Shown piece by piece: positions 1 through 11,620 of a stretch of 64,000 nt of DNA (positions are counted from its first letter, which is position 1; each line of letters begins with the position of its first letter). A program made the translations under genes and the position numbers. The stretch covers positions 122,001 to 186,000 of the forward strand of contig CAUYUJ010015745.1 of the NCBI GenBank assembly GCA_963575745.1, in the 5' to 3' direction. This DNA is from Prorocentrum cordatum (lineage: Eukaryota; Sar; Dinophyceae; Prorocentrales; Prorocentraceae). The notes beneath the pieces are model-generated. The model was not told where the DNA came from and did no database searches. It saw nothing but the letters and a program-made list of their open reading frames with translations.

Positions 1-575
1 CTGCCCTACTCCTGCTCAATTCCTATTATACCTGATCTATGCCGGTTTACGCCTACTCTATACTATATTCTACTCTGCTCATACACCACGTTACGTCCTC
101 TACCTAGTCGACCTAGTCTACTCAGCATGGTTTACTTTACCTACCCTACTCTACACTACCCTACCTGCCCATCTACGCATACTCTTCCTACAGGCTCTAG
201 CTACTCTACTCTACTCAACCTAGACACTCCTACGCTACCGACATACTCCACCTATTCCGATCTGCTCATATTCCTACCCATACTCCTTCTCTAATATACC
301 CTCATGTAATCTACTCTATTCTGCTATACTGCTACTCTACGCCTACTGTACGCCTACGCTACGCTACTCTGCGTAATCTACCCCTACTCAACACTATTAT
401 ACCTACCCTACCCTTCCTTAACACGTTTCTGAATCCACCCTGCCCAACTCTACTCTACCCGTACTCTACACCTACCCCTACTCGACATGACCCTGCTGTG
501 TTCTACTCAACTCGGTTCAATGCTGCTCTACCCAACCCTCCTGTCCCAGACTCCACTGTGTGGTGATCTGATCTA
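1..575. repeat. Degenerate CTACT-type satellite
   Basis: The whole stretch is built from variants of a five-base word close to CTACT or TACTC, with many substitutions and no open frame of note. The same word appears as its complement (AGTAG) at 16590-18290 and 21090-22540, so this is one arm of a dispersed satellite family. No gene is seen. Confidence 0.75.
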
Positions 576-599
576 CTCTACACATTTACTGGTCTTCGA

Positions 600-765
600 A
601 TAGAACGTAGTGGGATGCAACAGGGGTGGCATGGAAAGGCATGCAATGACATGGGGTTGGGAATGAGATGGAACAGGATGGGATGCCATGGGATGTAATG
701 AGATGGAGTGGGATGGGGTGTAATGGTATAGCATGGAACGGGATTACATCGAACATGCGAGGACA
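600..765. repeat. Degenerate GGGATG/ATGGA repeat
   Basis: Consecutive variants of ATGGGATGGA and GGGATGGAAT fill this stretch. Short frames on both strands here are by-products of the repeat. The following 270 bases (770-1040), including a G-rich tract near 870-910, show nothing I can assign. Confidence 0.65.
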
Positions 766-1039
766 CCACTCATATAATATGCACGAGGCGTCGCGAACCA
801 TTTGGGGCAAGAGGGCAACGCCGCGATCCGCTTGGAGCAACGTGTTGTTCCTATCTCTCTTTGAGGGGGGGGGGGGGCGGGGAGTGGGGGGGGCGAGGGA
901 AGGGGGTGGGGAGAAACTTGTAACAGTTCTTTGGGGATTGGGTTGGAACTCGCATGCGCAGTCCTATTTTGAGAATACAACGCTAAGGGGTCGGAGCGGT
1001 ACCAGGCCGTCGATACAAAACAGTGCCGCGGGGGTGGCC

Positions 1040-2340
1040 TCCACATGCTTTGGATGACCCCTGGGGGGCCCAGAGTTTTTCTAGAGGGTACAGAGGTCCC
1101 CCCCATCAGGCCGCAGAGATATATGACGGGTCTTGCTGACCACCAGGTGCCCTTCAGGAACCCTAGACGGCATGTGAGATTCTTGGCAATGTCTGAAATG
1201 TCTCAGGGGGGGGGGGTTAGGTGGGGTCTATGCGTGTTTAACCAGGTCTGGAAGGTCTCTGTGTCGCTTCTGTTATACTCTGGAGGGGCCCAGGAGTTCT
1301 CTAGCAGAGTCTACATGGTCCCCACTGGTTATAAAACATCTGAGCGCCGTAAAACAGCTTTAACGTTTAGGTGGCATCTAGAAGGTCTAACCAGTCCCTG
1401 GCGCGTCTGGATGGCACCCAGGAGTCTTTAGATACCCCTGGGGTGCGTCGACAATTTCTGGGGGGGAGGGGGGCGGCCGATGCCATCGCCAGAAAGCCCA
1501 GGTGACCTCTATGACGGCAGAGAGGGCTCATACCGTGGTCGTTGGGGTCCATGCGGTGTACATAGTGTCTCTGGGATGAGTCAGAATTCCTCTTGGGAGC
1601 CTGACTGTATCACTTCAGAAGCTTAAAGGTATCATTGTATGCCGACGCACCGAATTGTGTCTAATGGTAGTGTCGGATATATGTCTTGCGTTGTGTTCTC
1701 TGGTGTGTCTAGACAACATGTACGGTGTGCAGGTGGCGTCTACAGTGCCTGGACGGTCCCTAAAAGGTATACAGTTGCTCCGCAAGGGTCCCGAGGGCCT
1801 CCCGAATGCCCGCGCAGTCTCGGACGGATCTAGGGGGCGCGCGGGAAGGGAGGGTTGGGGGGGGGGGCATTAGAGTGTCTAGAGTTTGTTCCGACCAATG
1901 CCTAGAAGGCCCCTGGCCCCTGCAGATGGTCTATGGTAACGTAGTCTATGGGATATCCACATGGTATCGGTGGCCTCTGGATTGTCAGTTTATCTGGTGT
2001 ATTGGATCTGGGTGGTTCAATTTGCCTCGGGCCTCTGGGGGGCATCGATGGCAACCAGGTGGTCTAGCAAGTCTTTCGATGGTTCAGAGGTGCACATGGA
2101 ATGGTCTGGAAATCCGTGGGGGGTGCGACTGTTCTCCCGCACGTTTAAAGAGCACCGAAATGTGAGGCAGGCGTCTCTATACAGCTTAGACTAGCAACAG
2201 ATGGTGCACATGACCTCTAGATTGCAGGGGGTGTACCTTGGCGGGTTACACGTGCCCTTAGTGGCCCTAGAAGGCTTCTGGTGTCTTACATTTGCAATAT
2301 AGGGTCTACATGGCCTGATTGCAGTCCAGGTGTTCGATGG
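1040..2340. repeat. Degenerate TCTAGA-containing satellite, block 1
   Basis: Words such as GTCTAGA, TAGAGGGT, AGATGGTC and CCTAGAAGG recur every 15-30 bases with heavy divergence. The same vocabulary returns at 3610-5160 and 22560-23720. The short frames inside have no protein-like composition. Positions 2340-2640 grade into unique sequence with no recognised gene. Confidence 0.65.
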
Positions 2341-2639
2341 GTAGGGTTAGAAGGTACCCCGTTGATCGGGGTGGTGCCCGCATTGGCTTGAAGGCTCCTG
2401 GATGGACAGGTCTTATTGCGAGATGCTCAGGAGTGCATCTACAACTTCTAGCTGGTACCAAGAGGGCCTGGGCGAGGCGTTGGATTTCACGCGCGCGGCC
2501 TGGAATGTCACCAAACAGACTGGGTTGCACCTAGCACGCACATGGCGCCCACAGACTGCCCAAATACGCACGTTAACCATCGAAGACATGGAGGTCTCTA
2601 TAGCGCAGTATTGCAATGAGTGCTGGGCGTGAATAGGCC

Positions 2640-3420
2640 AGCACCCGAGAGGTAGTATAATACGTGTAGAGAACGAGCCATAGTTGCAGTTACAGACTAG
2701 CGGTTAGCGCGAGAATGGGCGAAGCAGGGGTCGAATATGGGGCTGGGCGCGAGTTCAATAGGCGCAGCATTCGAACAATCACAAGCAGGCGCCGCCAGGA
2801 CATGAGAAGGGCACGAGTAGCGTATAAGCGAGCCATATAGGTGATAAGATTTGGAGCGGGGCATGCCTGAAATAACAGTAGGGGGTGATCCGAGTAGGGG
2901 CATCATAGAAATTGACCAGATGTACGCAATAATCCCATAGGGGCGGGACAGGCGCCGATTTCGAGCGGAATATACATAGCGCATAGCGCGGGCAGGGTTG
3001 GAGTAGAGTCGAAAAGGTACTTGCAGTGCAACATGGGTAGAGTCGGGCTTGGAATCGCTTGCGTTTTCGAGCAGTGCTGGAAAAGCCCGATATTGAGTTC
3101 GATCGGGATATTGGCAGGTGAAGTGAGGGGCATTTTGGTAGTAACGCAAGACAGAAGTAGACCGACCATGCGCATGCCACGCGCGCCTCATTGGCATGTG
3201 GAAGATCGGGCAAGGCAGTGTTTCTGGACCAGATGAACGGCATTAGGTAAGTCGTATGGCAAGAAGTTGCAGAGCACTATGTGTGGCATATCGGCCAGCG
3301 TATTAGGATGTCAACTGTGTCAAGTGCGCTGGCGAAGTATGCGCGGGCACACGGCAATGTACGAAACAAGCCCCGACATAATCACCCTGGTAATATTAGA
3401 GTAGGTCACGAGATTATGTG
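2640..3420. other. Unassigned stretch, weakly repetitive
   Basis: GGGGCATG- and GGGCGCGAG-type words recur loosely and resemble the 30-base array at 18330-20340. A 166-codon frame on the minus strand (2697-3197) has no domain or compositional bias that I recognise, and I do not accept it as a gene. Confidence 0.35.
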
Positions 3421-3527
3421 GCAGAGTCGGAGCGGCACGCTGCCTTTCTTATAAGACAATTTCAGCCCGATATGGCATCAATAAAATCTTGGGCGGGGGC
3501 TAGGGGGGCAATCGCCCCCCGTGAGAG

Positions 3528-3581
3528 TGCAGCTCTCTCTCTCTCGCTCTCTCTCTCTCTCCCTCTCTCTCCCTCTAGCGA
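3528..3581. repeat. (CT)n microsatellite
   Basis: A run of CT dinucleotides with a few CCC interruptions, about 50 bases. Confidence 0.9.
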
Positions 3582-3609
3582 GTCTAAGAGGTCTCGCACG
3601 AGTTAAGCT

Positions 3610-5160
3610 AGCTTCCGTATGGTTGATTAGATACGGTCTACGTGATTTACAATGTCTGGACGGTATCTAAGATGGTTTAGATGGTCGAAACAGGGCCTCA
3701 GGGCGAATCCCAGCGTCTCTGGTGTATTTCTGGGAGTTCCGAAGGTCTAGTCTAGGCTGGGACTACATTGTATAAACATGGTCTACGTTACCTCTGGAGG
3801 GTATGGACGTCTCTTTTGACGATGTAGAGGGTTTCCAGATGGTCACGGTGGCCACATATACTGTTTACAGGGCGGTTAGGCGGTCTAGAAATGTCACTAT
3901 ATGTGGCTGATTGCCTAATGGGTCTAGGTGGCATCTCGAGGGTACAGAGGGTGTTTCGGATTCTGTAACGGATGCATTACATGGCCTAAGGAGTCTCTAG
4001 AGGGACCAGGTTGCCCCTACAAAGCTTGGAACGGCTTCTGATGGTGCGGAGGTTTCATCTCAGGGCCGAGAGGGCACCGAGGGGGGGGGCAAATGGCCCC
4101 TAGGGGCCCGAGGGCCTCTAGAGCACATAGCTCGCGCTGCCACAAGACTGTCTAGAACAACTGCAGACTGCTTCTAGATGGTCTCTGCAAGCCCCAGATG
4201 TTGTGCAACTGGTCTTAGGGTGTCTCTAGCAAGTAACGGCCCCTGGGTGGCCTACATGGCTTATCAAGAGTTTACATGGTCTGAACGTTGTGTTAAACGT
4301 TTCCTGCGATGCCTAGAAGGCATCGCAGAAGGTCCAGCTTGTCTTAAAGTGGTCCATCGGCGTTCCAGACGTCATAGATGGTCTGTAGAGTGTATGTGAT
4401 GTTTCTCTAGAGGGCAGATGTGTGTCCATATGTTATGTGGAGTCACCAGAAGGTATCGATGGGCAATGGGTGGTCTAGAAAGTCTACGTTCGAGGTTGTT
4501 CCAGTAGATGGCATATACAAATTTCATGGGCTCATGTGGTCCCTAGGATGCGTAAAGCATACCGAAGGGGGGCAGGACATACCCATCTACATGTTGCAAA
4601 AGACCACCAATTGGGTTCACGTGCCCGACAGGTAGAGTAGCAGGTTTTTTGGCGGTATGGGGGGCTGCCTACACGCATTGGGTATGATCCACGAACTCAG
4701 TGTGTCTCTAGAGGGCCTGCAGGGTTTACAGACCGTCTATGTGTCTACCATGAGGGTTTAGGTCTATGGAATGCCGAGATGGTGTCGAAACTGTCTAGAG
4801 GGTACATATGGTGCGTGTATGTTTCGCTAGGCGTTCGGGTCTGTCCCTAGCTCTAGCATGTTTCGTTTGTCCATAGAGGGTGTGAGCGGTATTGAGGGCG
4901 TCGTGGTTTTCGCAACGTGTCTAGCACGTCTCAAAAACAGTTTAAGTTGTCTGCAGAAGACAATATGCGGTCATGGGAAGCCTGACAGTTTTTCAAGAGG
5001 GCCCACGAGGGTCCCAGGGTGAATATATTCTGGATATTTCTCCATGGACTGGAGAGTACGGGCATGGTTTAAAAAAGGGTATTACAGGTGGCTTGCACAT
5101 GTCTGCACACAAGCATGCCCCGATGGTGCCCCAGTCTACTGTCGAGGACCATCCGATAGG
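3610..5160. repeat. Degenerate TCTAGA-containing satellite, block 2
   Basis: Same family as 1040-2340: variants of GGTCTAGA, TCTAGAGGG and TACATGGTC follow one another for 1.5 kb, with no supported gene. The last part (4970-5240) grades into GGCCCCAAGA-type words typical of a different satellite in this window. Confidence 0.65.
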
Positions 5161-5348
5161 GCCCCAAACACCCACGCAGGCCAAATGGCTCCAAGAAGCC
5201 GCCCCATGCCCCCAAGAGGCCCCCAAGCGGGCCTAACCTAATCTTGTTCCGAGGGAACCACGGACACGCATCAAACCTACCTGAATGGTAAAGCAGGCGC
5301 GAGCAGCCGTCAAGGGGCCGACGGAATGGCGTCAGCCATTAAACGTAT

Positions 5349-5440
5349 ACCTCCTCCTCCTCCTCGTCCTCCCCCCTCATCCTCTCCTCCTCCTTATCTT
5401 CCGCCTCCTTTTTTCCTCTTGTTCCTCCTCCTCCGCATCC
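5349..5440. repeat. CCT-rich tract at the 3' end of the long frame
   Basis: A pyrimidine tract of CCT/CTT words overlaps the last codons and stop of the minus-strand gene, where it encodes a run of Glu, Arg and Lys. The tract may be the expanded tail of the coding sequence, or an intron into which the frame happens to read. Confidence 0.7.
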
Positions 5441-8400
5441 TCGCCACGAGAGGGTATGTGATTGTGAGGAACCACATGGCCTGCTTCAGTGTGCATGCCG
5501 CACACGGCGGTCAAGTTCTGGATGAGCTCAGCCTTGGAGTCGCGGTGCCTGGACACGAGCTCCTTGGCGACGCCTTCCACCAAGGTCCTGCCCTCGTTGA
5601 TCTTCGGCATCATGATGTTCAGGCTCTCCGTGGCGTCGGCGTGCGTGCACTGATTGGCGTGCTGCTCCAGATCATCGAGACATACGTTCAGCGTCGTAAC
5701 CTTCTTGATCACGCAGGCTTCCCCCGTCTCACTCAGGCTCCCCCCCAAAGTCGTAGCAGGGTCCTTGCTCGGGTCGAGGTCAGCAACCTGCTTAACAATG
5801 CGAGGGTAGACGATGGCCATCTGCACGAGTACTGCGAAGCTCTTGTCCACGCCGCTGTCCGCCCACTTCTTGGCAACAGTCGCCTCGTGAATCAAGGATG
5901 CGACTTTATCCAGCGAGCCCGAGGTGATCGCCGCATCGGCAGACGTGACCCAATCAACGACCTTTCGAATGAGCTCCACGATTGTAGATTTGATGTCTAT
6001 CACGTTCTCCTCGTTCTGGTGCCAGTGCCTAGTGGTCATGAGGCAATGCAGCTTCTCGACGTCGGTCATCACCCGCGACATGTCGTCCTTCGCGATGCCA
6101 TCTCTCAGCTCAGCACACACAGTGGTGAGGGTCTTGGTCGCTGTGCTCGCAGTGAGGGCATCGATCTGCTTGTCCAGCGTCACGAGCATGGCATCCAGAC
6201 CGTTGTCTTTTGGCGAAGCGCTTTGCGTCGCAACGACGAGCGCCCTGAGGGAAGGCAGCTGGTCCACAATGCCCTCATCATTCTGCCCTGCAGCAAACAC
6301 AATCAACTCCGTGACGCGGGTGGTGATCATCTCTTCCAGGTTAAGACAGCTCCCAGCTGGTAGCCCGTTCTGGTACTTCTCGCAGGTCGACGCGGCTCCA
6401 CTCACCAGCGCGATCTTCTCAGAAAAGGTCTTGTCATCCATGGCGCGCAGCGTGGACAGGCTCTCGCGCACGCCCAAGCCAAACTGCTCCCACTTCCGTC
6501 CAGGCTTCACAAACTCCAGCAGGCGCGCACCTAAGAGCTGGTTGCCAGACACGGCCAGGCCAGCGTTCACCATAGGCGCGTCCTCAGTTGACGACCGTGC
6601 GCCAGCACTGGTCAGGAGAGAGAGCTCGTCCAGCAAGCCAGCGTTGAACTCGATGGTGTCGTCGATCCTCGGATTGGCAAGCGCTGCAAGGCAGGACAAG
6701 ACCGTCTGCGTGTCGGACATCAGGGCGAGCAACTTCGGGCTCGGCTCGACCAGCAGGACGTCGGGCATCTCGGCTTTGCTCTTGGCGTAAATGCAGATGT
6801 TATGTAAAATATCACAGTCCTGTGCATTGGCCACTCGCCGAACCATTGGTAGCAAGAACGACTTGAAGAATATCTTGTTGAACAGCTCCTCGATACGGGC
6901 ACCTGGCAGGTACTGCATCAAGACCGAGAGCTGCGGCTTCGTCACCTCGAACGTATCACAATCTTCGCTGTCAGGGCACGCTGGAAGGAACCAAATCGAA
7001 TCGAAGATCGGATCCACTATTCTTTCGCGAATCTGCTGGGCATTCAAGGTCGGGTCAATCGCGTCGCAAATCAGGGTGGCCTTGCGCTGCACAAGTGCCT
7101 CCAGGACTTTAATAGGCAATGGGACGTTGTTTAGCAGCATCGCCTGGCACGAATCTTTGATGTTAGCATCAGACTTCGAGGCGTCCAGTGTCTGAAAGTT
7201 CAGCGCCGTTGCTAATGCGTATGTGCTCAACCTCTTCTCCAACCTGTCAGCCCCGTCCTTGTCGCCGCCCCTCTTGGTCCGCTCCCTGTCGATCGCCATC
7301 TGCGCCTGGGTGGCGTCACGCTTGTCAATCGGCAAGGCCATCGCCACCTCGAAGTCGAGCTTCTCGATCCAGTAGTTGCAACTCTTGGTGCGACCAGACG
7401 AGCCCGCGGCGGCGCCAACGACCGTGCCAGCCACGGTGGAGCCAGCAGCGCTCCTGGAGTCGTCGTCTGTCTTCTTCCTCTCCACGGTGCAAACCGACGG
7501 CGCGGGCGCCATCTCATTGCCATTCACGGTGACCTTGATCTTCTTCATGAAGGGAGGTGGACCATCGCGCAAAGATTGAGGCGTCATGACCATATCCTTC
7601 GTGTGCGGCGAGCCGCCGAGGCTAGTCCCACGCTCCGAGCCCAGACCCTTGCCGGGCGTTCCCTCGAACATGGAGACATCACATTCGCCATCACCAGCCT
7701 CCACCTCAGGCTCGCCGTTCATGCTGTCGTCACCATCGTCGCTGGCATTACCAGCGCCAATGGACTGCTTCCCTTTCTTTGCCCTGCCCTCGGCCCTGCG
7801 CCGAAGGTCCGCCAGGCTCGCCAGCTTGCCCTGCAACAACTCCTTGACAATATCAATCTCCCCCACAGACTCAGCGACGTGCTGCACTGCGTACTGGTCG
7901 GCGCCCTCGATCTGACTTGCCAGGATCGGCATGGTGATGTTTTTCTTGTTGACCGTGCCTATCGCAAACGCCTCGAACTCCAAGCCAATTTTACTGTCGT
8001 CGTCCACGACCCAGCCTGTGGCGATGCCGTCTCCACCTGGCAGCCCGATCTCGAGCGGCTCGCCCTTGAGCTTCACCTGCTTGGGAGTGGCACCGTCGCA
8101 CAGCTTCTTAATGTCACTGCGCGAGCAGAGGCGCCCTCTCCGAGCGACCTTCCAACCGTACTGGATCGTGTCGCTCACCTCCGTCGGCGCGAAACCGATC
8201 AACTCCTGGCCAGGGTCGATGTTCAACGCCTTGTCTGCGTTCGCGTGGAACTCGGCGTCTGACTTGTAGAGCTCGCAGTACTTGGACCAGCTCAAGTAGA
8301 GGCGCGTTGGCACCCACTTCCTGTAGCAAGGCACGCATTGTTCTTGCTCGGCCCACGGGAGCTCCAACGGAAAAGACATCTGGCCAGCCAACTGCGACGC

Positions 8401-8559
8401 GGGAGTCAGGCACGCTGCGCATTGCTTCTGCCCCGAAGCCCTGCTTCTGCTGGGGCCGCTGCCTCCCGACCCTCCTCCACCAGGGTCGCCACCGCCACCC
8501 TTCTCAGCCTTCATCTTCTTGTTGGGGGGCTTCTCCTTAGTCGGGCCAGCACGCTTCAT
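5377..8559 (-). CDS. Large uncharacterised protein with N-terminal CxxC...CxxC motif
   Basis: This is an uninterrupted frame of about 1060 residues. I start it at the ATG at 8559 (protein begins MKRAGPTKEK); the frame is open 31 codons further up, but that part is unremarkable. Residues 1-40 are Lys- and Gly/Ser-rich, like a nuclear-localisation tail. Cysteine pairs at about 47/50 and 75/78 suggest one zinc-binding knuckle, followed by a Trp- and Tyr-rich segment to about residue 150. An acidic, Ser/Gly-rich linker spans about 270-340, and the remaining 650 residues look mostly helical. The C-terminus is Glu/Arg-rich and runs into a CCT tract. From memory, the cysteine module and following segment resemble large dinoflagellate-only families of unknown function. 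The lack of introns in 3.2 kb would fit a retroposed copy. No spliced-leader relic is visible upstream. Coding is likely; function is unknown. Confidence 0.8.
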   Translation of the reverse strand: MKRAGPTKEKPPNKKMKAEKGGGGDPGGGGSGGSGPSRSRASGQKQCAACLTPASQLAGQMSFPLELPWAEQEQCVPCYRKWVPTRLYLSWSKYCELYKSDAEFHANADKALNIDPGQELIGFAPTEVSDTIQYGWKVARRGRLCSRSDIKKLCDGATPKQVKLKGEPLEIGLPGGDGIATGWVVDDDSKIGLEFEAFAIGTVNKKNITMPILASQIEGADQYAVQHVAESVGEIDIVKELLQGKLASLADLRRRAEGRAKKGKQSIGAGNASDDGDDSMNGEPEVEAGDGECDVSMFEGTPGKGLGSERGTSLGGSPHTKDMVMTPQSLRDGPPPFMKKIKVTVNGNEMAPAPSVCTVERKKTDDDSRSAAGSTVAGTVVGAAAGSSGRTKSCNYWIEKLDFEVAMALPIDKRDATQAQMAIDRERTKRGGDKDGADRLEKRLSTYALATALNFQTLDASKSDANIKDSCQAMLLNNVPLPIKVLEALVQRKATLICDAIDPTLNAQQIRERIVDPIFDSIWFLPACPDSEDCDTFEVTKPQLSVLMQYLPGARIEELFNKIFFKSFLLPMVRRVANAQDCDILHNICIYAKSKAEMPDVLLVEPSPKLLALMSDTQTVLSCLAALANPRIDDTIEFNAGLLDELSLLTSAGARSSTEDAPMVNAGLAVSGNQLLGARLLEFVKPGRKWEQFGLGVRESLSTLRAMDDKTFSEKIALVSGAASTCEKYQNGLPAGSCLNLEEMITTRVTELIVFAAGQNDEGIVDQLPSLRALVVATQSASPKDNGLDAMLVTLDKQIDALTASTATKTLTTVCAELRDGIAKDDMSRVMTDVEKLHCLMTTRHWHQNEENVIDIKSTIVELIRKVVDWVTSADAAITSGSLDKVASLIHEATVAKKWADSGVDKSFAVLVQMAIVYPRIVKQVADLDPSKDPATTLGGSLSETGEACVIKKVTTLNVCLDDLEQHANQCTHADATESLNIMMPKINEGRTLVEGVAKELVSRHRDSKAELIQNLTAVCGMHTEAGHVVPHNHIPSRGEDAEEEEQEEKRRRKIRRRRG

Positions 8560-8699
8560 CAGATATACAGAACAAACACTCACAAACACGCGTGTAAGCG
8601 AAGGCGGCCACGTTGCCGCGGGAGGACTGAAAGCCTTCTGGATTGAGCCCAAATGGCTACGCGACCCAAAGTCTGAGGCAGACGGGGGGGGCCAGCCCC

Positions 8700-9480
8700 T
8701 CGGGGAGGGGGGGCAACTTCAGCCTTAGGACCCCGACCCAAGCGCCTGGATCGGAGTCGTGCTGGGGCCACCTTGGGCTCTTCGGGCAACCCTTGGGGCC
8801 CTCTTGCCCGCTGGGGCCCCTGTGGGGCCATGGAGGCCCTCTCGGAGGCCCCGATGGCCCTCTTGAACCTCTCCTGGGAGCCACTTGGGACGTGCTCGGC
8901 CCCCCTTTGGGCCGTCTTTGGGCTCACTGGAGCCCTCTTGACAAGCTGAGGGTGTTACGGCAAAAAGCTCAGGACAAGTTTGGGACTAGACGTATGCAGG
9001 ACCCCCCACAACTTGCGTGATTTGGTTCCGGGGCGCCCTGCAATCACATGTTCGGTGCATTCAGGGGTCTTGTTGACAACACCATTGTTGAGCAAACCAA
9101 ATGTGAAACCTCTTGGACCATATCGCATGCCAGACTCCCCCCGCAGCCCATCACCCCGACTGTTTTGACAAGTTCGGGGTGGTGTCATGGAACCCATGTT
9201 TTGGAAGGGCGTGCATTTGGGGAGGAAGGGGGCTCTTGGCAAAGCCCATTTTGGTCACGCAAACTTTGGCACCGGATTTTGATCGAGCCCAGTTGGGGAG
9301 GAGGCGGGGGAAACACCGTCCCTGGCGCACAAGGCCCCTGTGCGCCAGGAACTTGCCAGCCCCCCTCACTCCCCCATTCTCCCCTGGCTCCTGGACGGAG
9401 GTGGAACGAGGCGAGGGGGAAATATTGAGGATGTGGAGGAGGCCACGGAGAAGGCGGGGGGCACGGTGAGAGACTAGAGG
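8700..9480. repeat. GGCCCTCTTGGG-type degenerate satellite
   Basis: Words of the form GGCCCTCTTGGG and GGGGCCCTC, and their complements, dominate 8700-8960 and fade into less regular sequence to 9480. The same vocabulary (complement AAGAGGGCCCCAAGA) recurs at 29100-29220, 38460-39470, 44740-44890, 48640-48760 and 52900-53140. No gene is supported. Confidence 0.6.
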
Positions 9481-9599
9481 TAAATGACCCCGTCTTCACC
9501 GTTTCGTTTTTTCAGCGCTGCCTTGGAAAAGAAGTGCCCCCGTGGGCGGCAAGTTGCCGCGAGCGACGCTAAGCGAGAGGAGGCCTGCATCAACGCAAC

Positions 9600-9718
9600 A
9601 GAGGCTTGCGCCGAGAGACATAACAGCAGAGGCCTGCGCAGCAGAGGCCTGCGCTGCAGAAGCCTGCGCGAGAGAGGGCCTGCACGAGAGGAGGCCTGCG
9701 CCGAGAGCAGCGGCTTCG
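9600..9718. repeat. GAGGCCTGCGC short tandem repeat
   Basis: About eight imperfect copies of a 12-17 base unit around GAGGCCTGCGC lie directly downstream of the small minus-strand frame, beginning right after its stop codon. Confidence 0.75.
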
Positions 9719-9719
9719 C

Positions 9720-9974
9720 TCAATCCTCGCCCGACTCGGACTCCAGCTCGATAGCGTTGACGGCGTTGGCCTGGCCCACTTCGAGCATCCCGTCGAGCCC
9801 AATCGCCGTCTGCAACGCCCTCATTGCCTGCCGCACATGAGCCTTGAGCTTCTTGACGCGGCGGTTGAGGCACCTGACCTCCTCCTTCGCCCGAGCGAGC
9901 TTCCACTGCAGGAGCCTCCACTTCTTCTTCCCGACGGGAGAGAAGCCAGCAGGCATCAGAATTGCGCGCCCCAT
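9720..9974 (-). CDS. Small basic coiled-coil protein or terminal exon
   Basis: The 84-codon frame starts at ATG 9974. It has a strongly protein-like pattern: a Lys/Arg-rich amphipathic helix (about residues 18-60, with heptad-spaced Leu, Val and Ala), a short hydrophobic part, and an acidic tail ending in ELESESGED before the stop. The frame is open for ten codons upstream. Slightly further up (10018-10030 on the plus strand) the minus strand reads a pyrimidine run ending in CTCTAG, a plausible 3' splice site, so this may be the last exon of a longer gene. A degenerate tandem repeat follows the stop. No family is recognised. Confidence 0.45.
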   Translation of the reverse strand: MGRAILMPAGFSPVGKKKWRLLQWKLARAKEEVRCLNRRVKKLKAHVRQAMRALQTAIGLDGMLEVGQANAVNAIELESESGED

Positions 9975-10249
9975 GGGGGCCGTGCGAGCTTGAAATCGGA
10001 ACAACTGAGCCTGTGGACCTAGAGAAAAAAACGCTTACGGACAACATTGAGGACCTGGAATTCGCGGCTGGTTGCACCCCAGAAACACCCCATCAGAGAT
10101 GCCGACGCCCGTCGTGGGCGTGCACACATAACACATGTGAGGCGTACTTGAACGCCAAGGCGGTGCTGCTGTGACGCCCATAATGGGATACAATGTTGCT
10201 TTATCGCCCCCGAACGGCCGTTGAGCCGCACCCTGCCCAAACACTGAAT

Positions 10250-10860
10250 ATCATACACAACGCAACTCTACCAGCCTGTACACAATCGCACATGCACCCT
10301 GTGATCCCCATACGTTAAGGAAGACGCATGAGACGTACACGTTGTAATGCGACTCGGATTAACGTATGATTGCGTGCGAAACCACTCGTGATACATTAAG
10401 TGTAATGCATGGTGTAGTGATGCACAACCGCTGCTTGTGAACTACTACAGACCTTACTTAACACCATTGTGATATATTATACTATGCAGTGTGGTTTGTT
10501 GGTAAGCCGTATGTTCCTTAATAGATGGCATCCGTTCGCCAGATACGTACTTATCTTTGTTTTTGTACGTTGTTTCATTGGTGCAGTCTTTACTGTCTTA
10601 CAATATTACTAGTGGTCTTTGGTTTACCAATTGTTTTAGGTAACCCACGGCAGACAACATGACAGTGTGCGGGCCCAAATCGGTGCTTGCTCCTAGATCA
10701 ACACAATGCTGCGAGTGTTTACTGCCGCAGCCCGAATGCAGAGGGTGATGGACACGTCGTTTTCGTAAGTAGCTAATTTTCAGATATGGTGTTTCATTGT
10801 TTTGTTGCAGGCTACACGCACAATAGTCCTTGAAACAGCTGCGATGCAGCTATGACAAGC
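10250..10860. other. Lower-GC intergenic stretch
   Basis: This stretch is clearly richer in A and T than its surroundings and has no long frame. On the plus strand a short frame starts at ATG 10706 (MLRVFTAAARMQ...), reminiscent of an organelle-targeting leader. It is followed by GTAAGT at 10765 and a pyrimidine run ending in TTGCAG at 10810. Joining these sites gives a stop within a few codons, so I do not call a gene. Confidence 0.4.
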
Positions 10861-11074
10861 GTTGTGGCGTTGAACATCGGGGCTCTCTCGAGGCTTTGTT
10901 TTTCTTGTTTTCCACGGCCACTTGTTGGACGCAGGAGGCCAACGTCACGAGTCCACGTGAGACGAAACCTCCAGCTGCTGCGATGTGAGGCGCACGCGCG
11001 AGCACCAGCAATGGCAAGCACTGCCAGATCTGAACGGCCCTTGGCTGCCACCGCGCAGATCCGTTCACACTGAA

Positions 11075-11540
11075 ATCCCCCTCCTCCTCCTCCTCCTCAC
11101 CTCCTTCATTGTGGAGGCTAATCCTCCTTCTCCCTCCTCCTCCTCCCCTTCCTGCCCCTCTTCCTCCTCCCCCTCCTCATCCTCCTCCTCCTCCTCCTCA
11201 TCCTCCCCTCCTCCTTGGGAGCTAATGCGAGGACGGGCAAGGCAATCGCCAGCCTCCTGGCGCCCCCTCACCTCCTCCTCCTCCTCCTCCTCCTCCTCCT
11301 CTTCCCCCTCTCTTCCTCCTCCTCCTTCTCCTCTTCCTCCTCTTCCTCCTCACCTCATCCTCCTCCTCTTCCTCCTCCTCACCTCCTCACATCCTCACCT
11401 CCTCCTCCTCCTCCTCCGCCCTCCTCGTCCTGCTAATTCCACAATGCCACCCTCTTAATGTTCAACGAACCTTAGTTCCACCCTCTTCCTCATCCTCCCC
11501 CTCCTTCTCCTCCTCCCCCCCTCGGAATCACAGGACGGCA
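11075..11540. repeat. (CCT)n / CTCCTC tract
   Basis: Almost pure pyrimidine sequence of CCT, CTT and CAT words over about 460 bases, with a unique interruption at 11215-11260. The complementary strand is a GGA purine tract. All frames here are low-complexity by-products. Confidence 0.9.
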
Positions 11541-11620
11541 CTGGCAGGCTTACGAACCGTATCAAAAAAAAACACACGCCAGGCAAAACAGCTGGCAACA
11601 TCGAAGTTGTCGTTGCCCCC

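Noticed and set aside
10706-10810. Short leader-like exon with a 46-base intron
   Set aside because: GTAAGT and TTGCAG are present, but the joined frame hits a stop after a few codons.
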